Assembly (NCBI GenBank): GCA_019694795.1 | Contig: JAIBBF010000007.1 | Location: 27,799-91,798, forward strand | Length of the DNA: 64,000 nt | Reading direction: 5' to 3' | Source: Flavobacteriales bacterium | Lineage (GTDB): Bacteria; Bacteroidota; Bacteroidia; Flavobacteriales_D; UBA2798 | Shown here: positions 62,111 to 64,000 of the stretch, piece after piece | How positions within the stretch are numbered: the stretch's first letter is position 1 | Layout: each line of letters begins with the position of its first letter | The notes under the pieces: generated by a model | The model's database searches: none | What the model saw: the letters and a program-made list of their open reading frames with translations, nothing else | Told to the model about the DNA's origin: nothing | Translations under genes and position numbers: made by a program

Positions 62111-64000
62111 CTATTTCATTAAAGTGACAGTTCCATTGAATTCAAGTTCTTCACCTGTGACTTTCGTAACTTTAATGATGTAAAAATAAGTCCCATCAGG
62201 AGCTAGTTTATTATCTTTTTTACCATCCCAGTTTTGAGTTATTCCATCGTAACCGGTCATGAATACTCCCCAGCGGTTGTAGATGCTAACATGAATCATC
62301 GATATTCCTTTGTGAATAATTTCAAATTCATCATTGGTGCCATCACCATTTGGTGAGAAAACATTGGGGATGATTAATTCATATTCTTCGTACAAGGTTA
62401 GAACAGTCCATGCCGTGTCAACACATCCATTTGCATCCGTTACAACCAACATGAGGTCCGGATTTCCTGGAACTGTATAGGTGAAACTTGGTTCACTTGC
62501 AGTAGAGGATTGTCCCAATCCATTATCCCACAAATAAATTAATCCTGTTCCGGTGGAGGTATTGGTCGTGTTCACTACAAGAGGAATGGTGCCGCTTGTA
62601 GGTGTAGCTGTGAAACTTGCAACCGGTGGAGTAGCATTGTTTACAACAACAACATCACTGGCAACACAGCCATTTGCATCTGTCACTACCAGAGTATAGG
62701 TTCCTGAAGCTGTAACGGTTGGTGTGGTGGTGGTAGAACCTGCGGAAATGGTTCCACCTGTCCACTGATACGTAATTCCATTACCGGAGCTAGAACCTGT
62801 TCCATTCAGGTTTACCTGATTTGGATTACAAGGCAGAATTTGGTCTGCACCTGCATTGGCGGTTGGAAGAGCATTTACTACAATTGTCATCGTATCTACA
62901 TCACCACATGAACCCGGAATGGAGTAAGTGATAATGTTGTTTCCAATAGAGGCATTAGCAGGATTAAATGAACCTCCGCTTGTAACTCCATTTCCTGACC
63001 ATGTACCACCTCCATCAACAGCGCTTAATTGAACTGCCGCTGCATCTGCACACAGTGGTGATTGTTGGGTAATGGTAGCGTCTTGAGGTGGATTAACCGT
63101 AACGGTTACTTGTTCGGTAGCAGAACAAATAGCAGAGAAGAAAATATCGTCCAAACCAAAATCATTTCCGCCAAGCGTTGTATTCTGATTTACGATACAA
63201 ATTACTGCTGTAGTGCTTGCTCCGGAATTCCATGTTGTATAAAACTCAATCCATTGATTCGTTCCGGCCGGTGCCTGGAATGGAGTTCCTAATGCAGTTC
63301 CGTTAATGGAAAACTGAAGTAGGGCAGGACTACCCGGTGCCAGTGTACTCACCCAGGTGGAAAATACATAATCGGTATTGGGTTGAACACTGATAGTTTG
63401 ACACCATACCGAACTATTTGGAGTACCGGATCCATTTACAATCATGAAATTTCCGGTTCCGGTTGTGTGATCAGAACCAACAAAAGAAGGATGTGAAATA
63501 CTTGCATCTGTAGCAACATAATAGGTTCCTTCCGGTTGGGTGTTGTTAGTGAAAATATAATCACTATTAAATCCGGTGTTTCCAGAAGAGAAATCGCCAT
63601 TGTTCACTGAGTTGTTGCTTACCGTATATCCGGTTACAGTGTAGGTGGTGGTGGTTGCCGGACAAACTGTTTGACCCGATGCTGTTGAATCTGTCATTCC
63701 AGTTCCCGGAGTCCATGAATAAAAATCAGCTCCGCTAACGTTAAGTGTGGCGCATTCACCAATGCAAATTGTGGTGTCGTTGCTAATGGTTAATGTAGGT
63801 GTTGGAGAAACGGTCACCAATACGGTATCACTATCGGTGCAACCTCCACCATTTACAGTTAAAATGTAACTGATGGTAGTTGCAGGTGTTGCAACCGGAT
63901 TAGAAATAGTAGTTGAGGATAATCCGGTAGAAGGACTCCATGAAAAGGTTCCCGTTCCGCTTCCGTTTAGTGTGATAGAACTTCCCTGACAAATAAAGGC
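62111..64000 (-). CDS. Large Ig/PKD-repeat surface protein with gliding-motility (T9SS type B) C-terminal domain (5' end outside window)
   Basis: The frame is open without stop from 62111 to the right edge (629 residues visible); a Met at 63820 is internal, since the reading continues upstream with the same kind of repeats (LSSTTISNPVATPATTISYI). Visible domains: repeated SprB-like/Ig-type sandwiches with Thr/Gly/Asn-rich sequence (TLTISNDTTICIGECATLNV), a carbohydrate-binding-like module at about 160-290 of the visible part, PKD-like ASFTATPTSGTIPLVVNTTN, and the C-terminal NVFSPNGDGTNDEFEI ... GTVTLMK (CHU_C/T9SS type B). It is exported by the T9SS and anchored or released at the surface; adhesin or gliding role is inferred. 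Confidence 0.93.
   Translation of the reverse strand, partial: AFICQGSSITLNGSGTGTFSWSPSTGLSSTTISNPVATPATTISYILTVNGGGCTDSDTVLVTVSPTPTLTISNDTTICIGECATLNVSGADFYSWTPGTGMTDSTASGQTVCPATTTTYTVTGYTVSNNSVNNGDFSSGNTGFNSDYIFTNNTQPEGTYYVATDASISHPSFVGSDHTTGTGNFMIVNGSGTPNSSVWCQTISVQPNTDYVFSTWVSTLAPGSPALLQFSINGTALGTPFQAPAGTNQWIEFYTTWNSGASTTAVICIVNQNTTLGGNDFGLDDIFFSAICSATEQVTVTVNPPQDATITQQSPLCADAAAVQLSAVDGGGTWSGNGVTSGGSFNPANASIGNNIITYSIPGSCGDVDTMTIVVNALPTANAGADQILPCNPNQVNLNGTGSSSGNGITYQWTGGTISAGSTTTTPTVTASGTYTLVVTDANGCVASDVVVVNNATPPVASFTATPTSGTIPLVVNTTNTSTGTGLIYLWDNGLGQSSTASEPSFTYTVPGNPDLMLVVTDANGCVDTAWTVLTLYEEYELIIPNVFSPNGDGTNDEFEIIHKGISMIHVSIYNRWGVFMTGYDGITQNWDGKKDNKLAPDGTYFYIIKVTKVTGEELEFNGTVTLMK

Noticed and set aside
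1..64000. CRISPR array, prophage, insertion sequence, toxin-antitoxin or restriction system
   Set aside because: No spaced direct repeats with unique spacers, no transposase/integrase/capsid motifs, and no paired toxin-antitoxin or methylase-nuclease genes. The MORN protein is sometimes named as an antitoxin-like YwqK protein, but has a signal peptide and no toxin partner.
1..64000. Shine-Dalgarno sites as start evidence
   Set aside because: I saw no consistent AGGAGG before starts, as expected in Bacteroidota, so starts were chosen by signal peptides, overlaps and promoter boxes instead.

Overview
The window is chromosomal DNA from a member of the Bacteroidota, most likely a Flavobacteriales-type marine or freshwater lineage. 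Four things show this. Predicted promoters carry the Bacteroidota -7 box TAnnTTTG and Shine-Dalgarno sequences are rare. Several proteins carry type IX secretion (T9SS) C-terminal sorting domains. There are outer-membrane TPR/beta-propeller/OmpA proteins of the PorE type. The gene order parA-parB-DUF5683-dapB-lepB is typical of the phylum. Nearly all of the sequence is ordinary core genome. I see no prophage, transposon, CRISPR array, restriction or defence island.

Layout. 1-5.5 kb: the 5' part of a very long TPR-like repeat protein (runs off the left edge), an FAD oxidoreductase and three envelope proteins. 5.7-13.3 kb: HMG-CoA lyase, pyrD, arfB, a DUF4836-like lipoprotein, small conserved unknowns, a Nudix hydrolase, an acidic-tailed protein and mnmA. 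13.3-19.6 kb: a frame-disrupted ChaN-like gene, two overlapping glycosyltransferases, a MORN protein, a lipoprotein and a T9SS-exported subtilase. 19.6-29.2 kb, all minus strand: FAH-family hydrolase, DEDDh exonuclease, three tandem PorE-like paralogues and a 2-oxoacid dehydrogenase E2. 29.3-37 kb, minus: a fused glycosyltransferase, recR, a SpoIIAA-like protein, a paaH/paaG-like beta-oxidation pair, a phosphodiesterase and a copper P-type ATPase. 37.1-47 kb: tRNA-His, an FtsB/DivIC-like protein, an FMN reductase, then parA-parB-DUF5683-dapB-lepB, mpl, a membrane protein and rho. 47-56 kb: a T9SS-exported choice-of-anchor-B protein, then a tightly packed operon of methylmalonyl-CoA mutase small subunit, SpoIIAA-like protein, mutase large subunit, MscS channel, CorA transporter and a repeat protein. 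56-64 kb: outer-membrane barrel, SirB1-like protein, nucleoside phosphorylase, DUF4197 lipoprotein, cinA, ttcA, tRNA-Pro with a partial duplicate, and the C-terminal part of a huge gliding-motility/T9SS type B adhesin (runs off the right edge).

How the genes fit together: chromosome partition and envelope maturation (parAB, lepB, dapB, mpl, ftsB-like), RNA and translation quality (mnmA, ttcA, arfB, rho), acyl-CoA and propionate metabolism (HMG-CoA lyase, paaG/paaH-like, E2, mutase), and a secreted/surface layer (PorE-like proteins, T9SS cargo, barrels).

Most notable observations: (i) seven unrelated genes have TAnnTTTG exactly four bases before the ATG, which predicts leaderless mRNAs; (ii) the ChaN-like gene is split by a -1 frameshift that coincides with a canonical A AAA AAC slippery heptamer; (iii) the tRNA-Pro 3' end and its terminator are duplicated next to a tRNA remnant; (iv) a SpoIIAA-like gene sits between the two mutase subunits and has a paralogue 19 kb away; (v) a small protein carries four WLxxxGYPxL repeats. 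I found no convincing wholly new multi-gene system.
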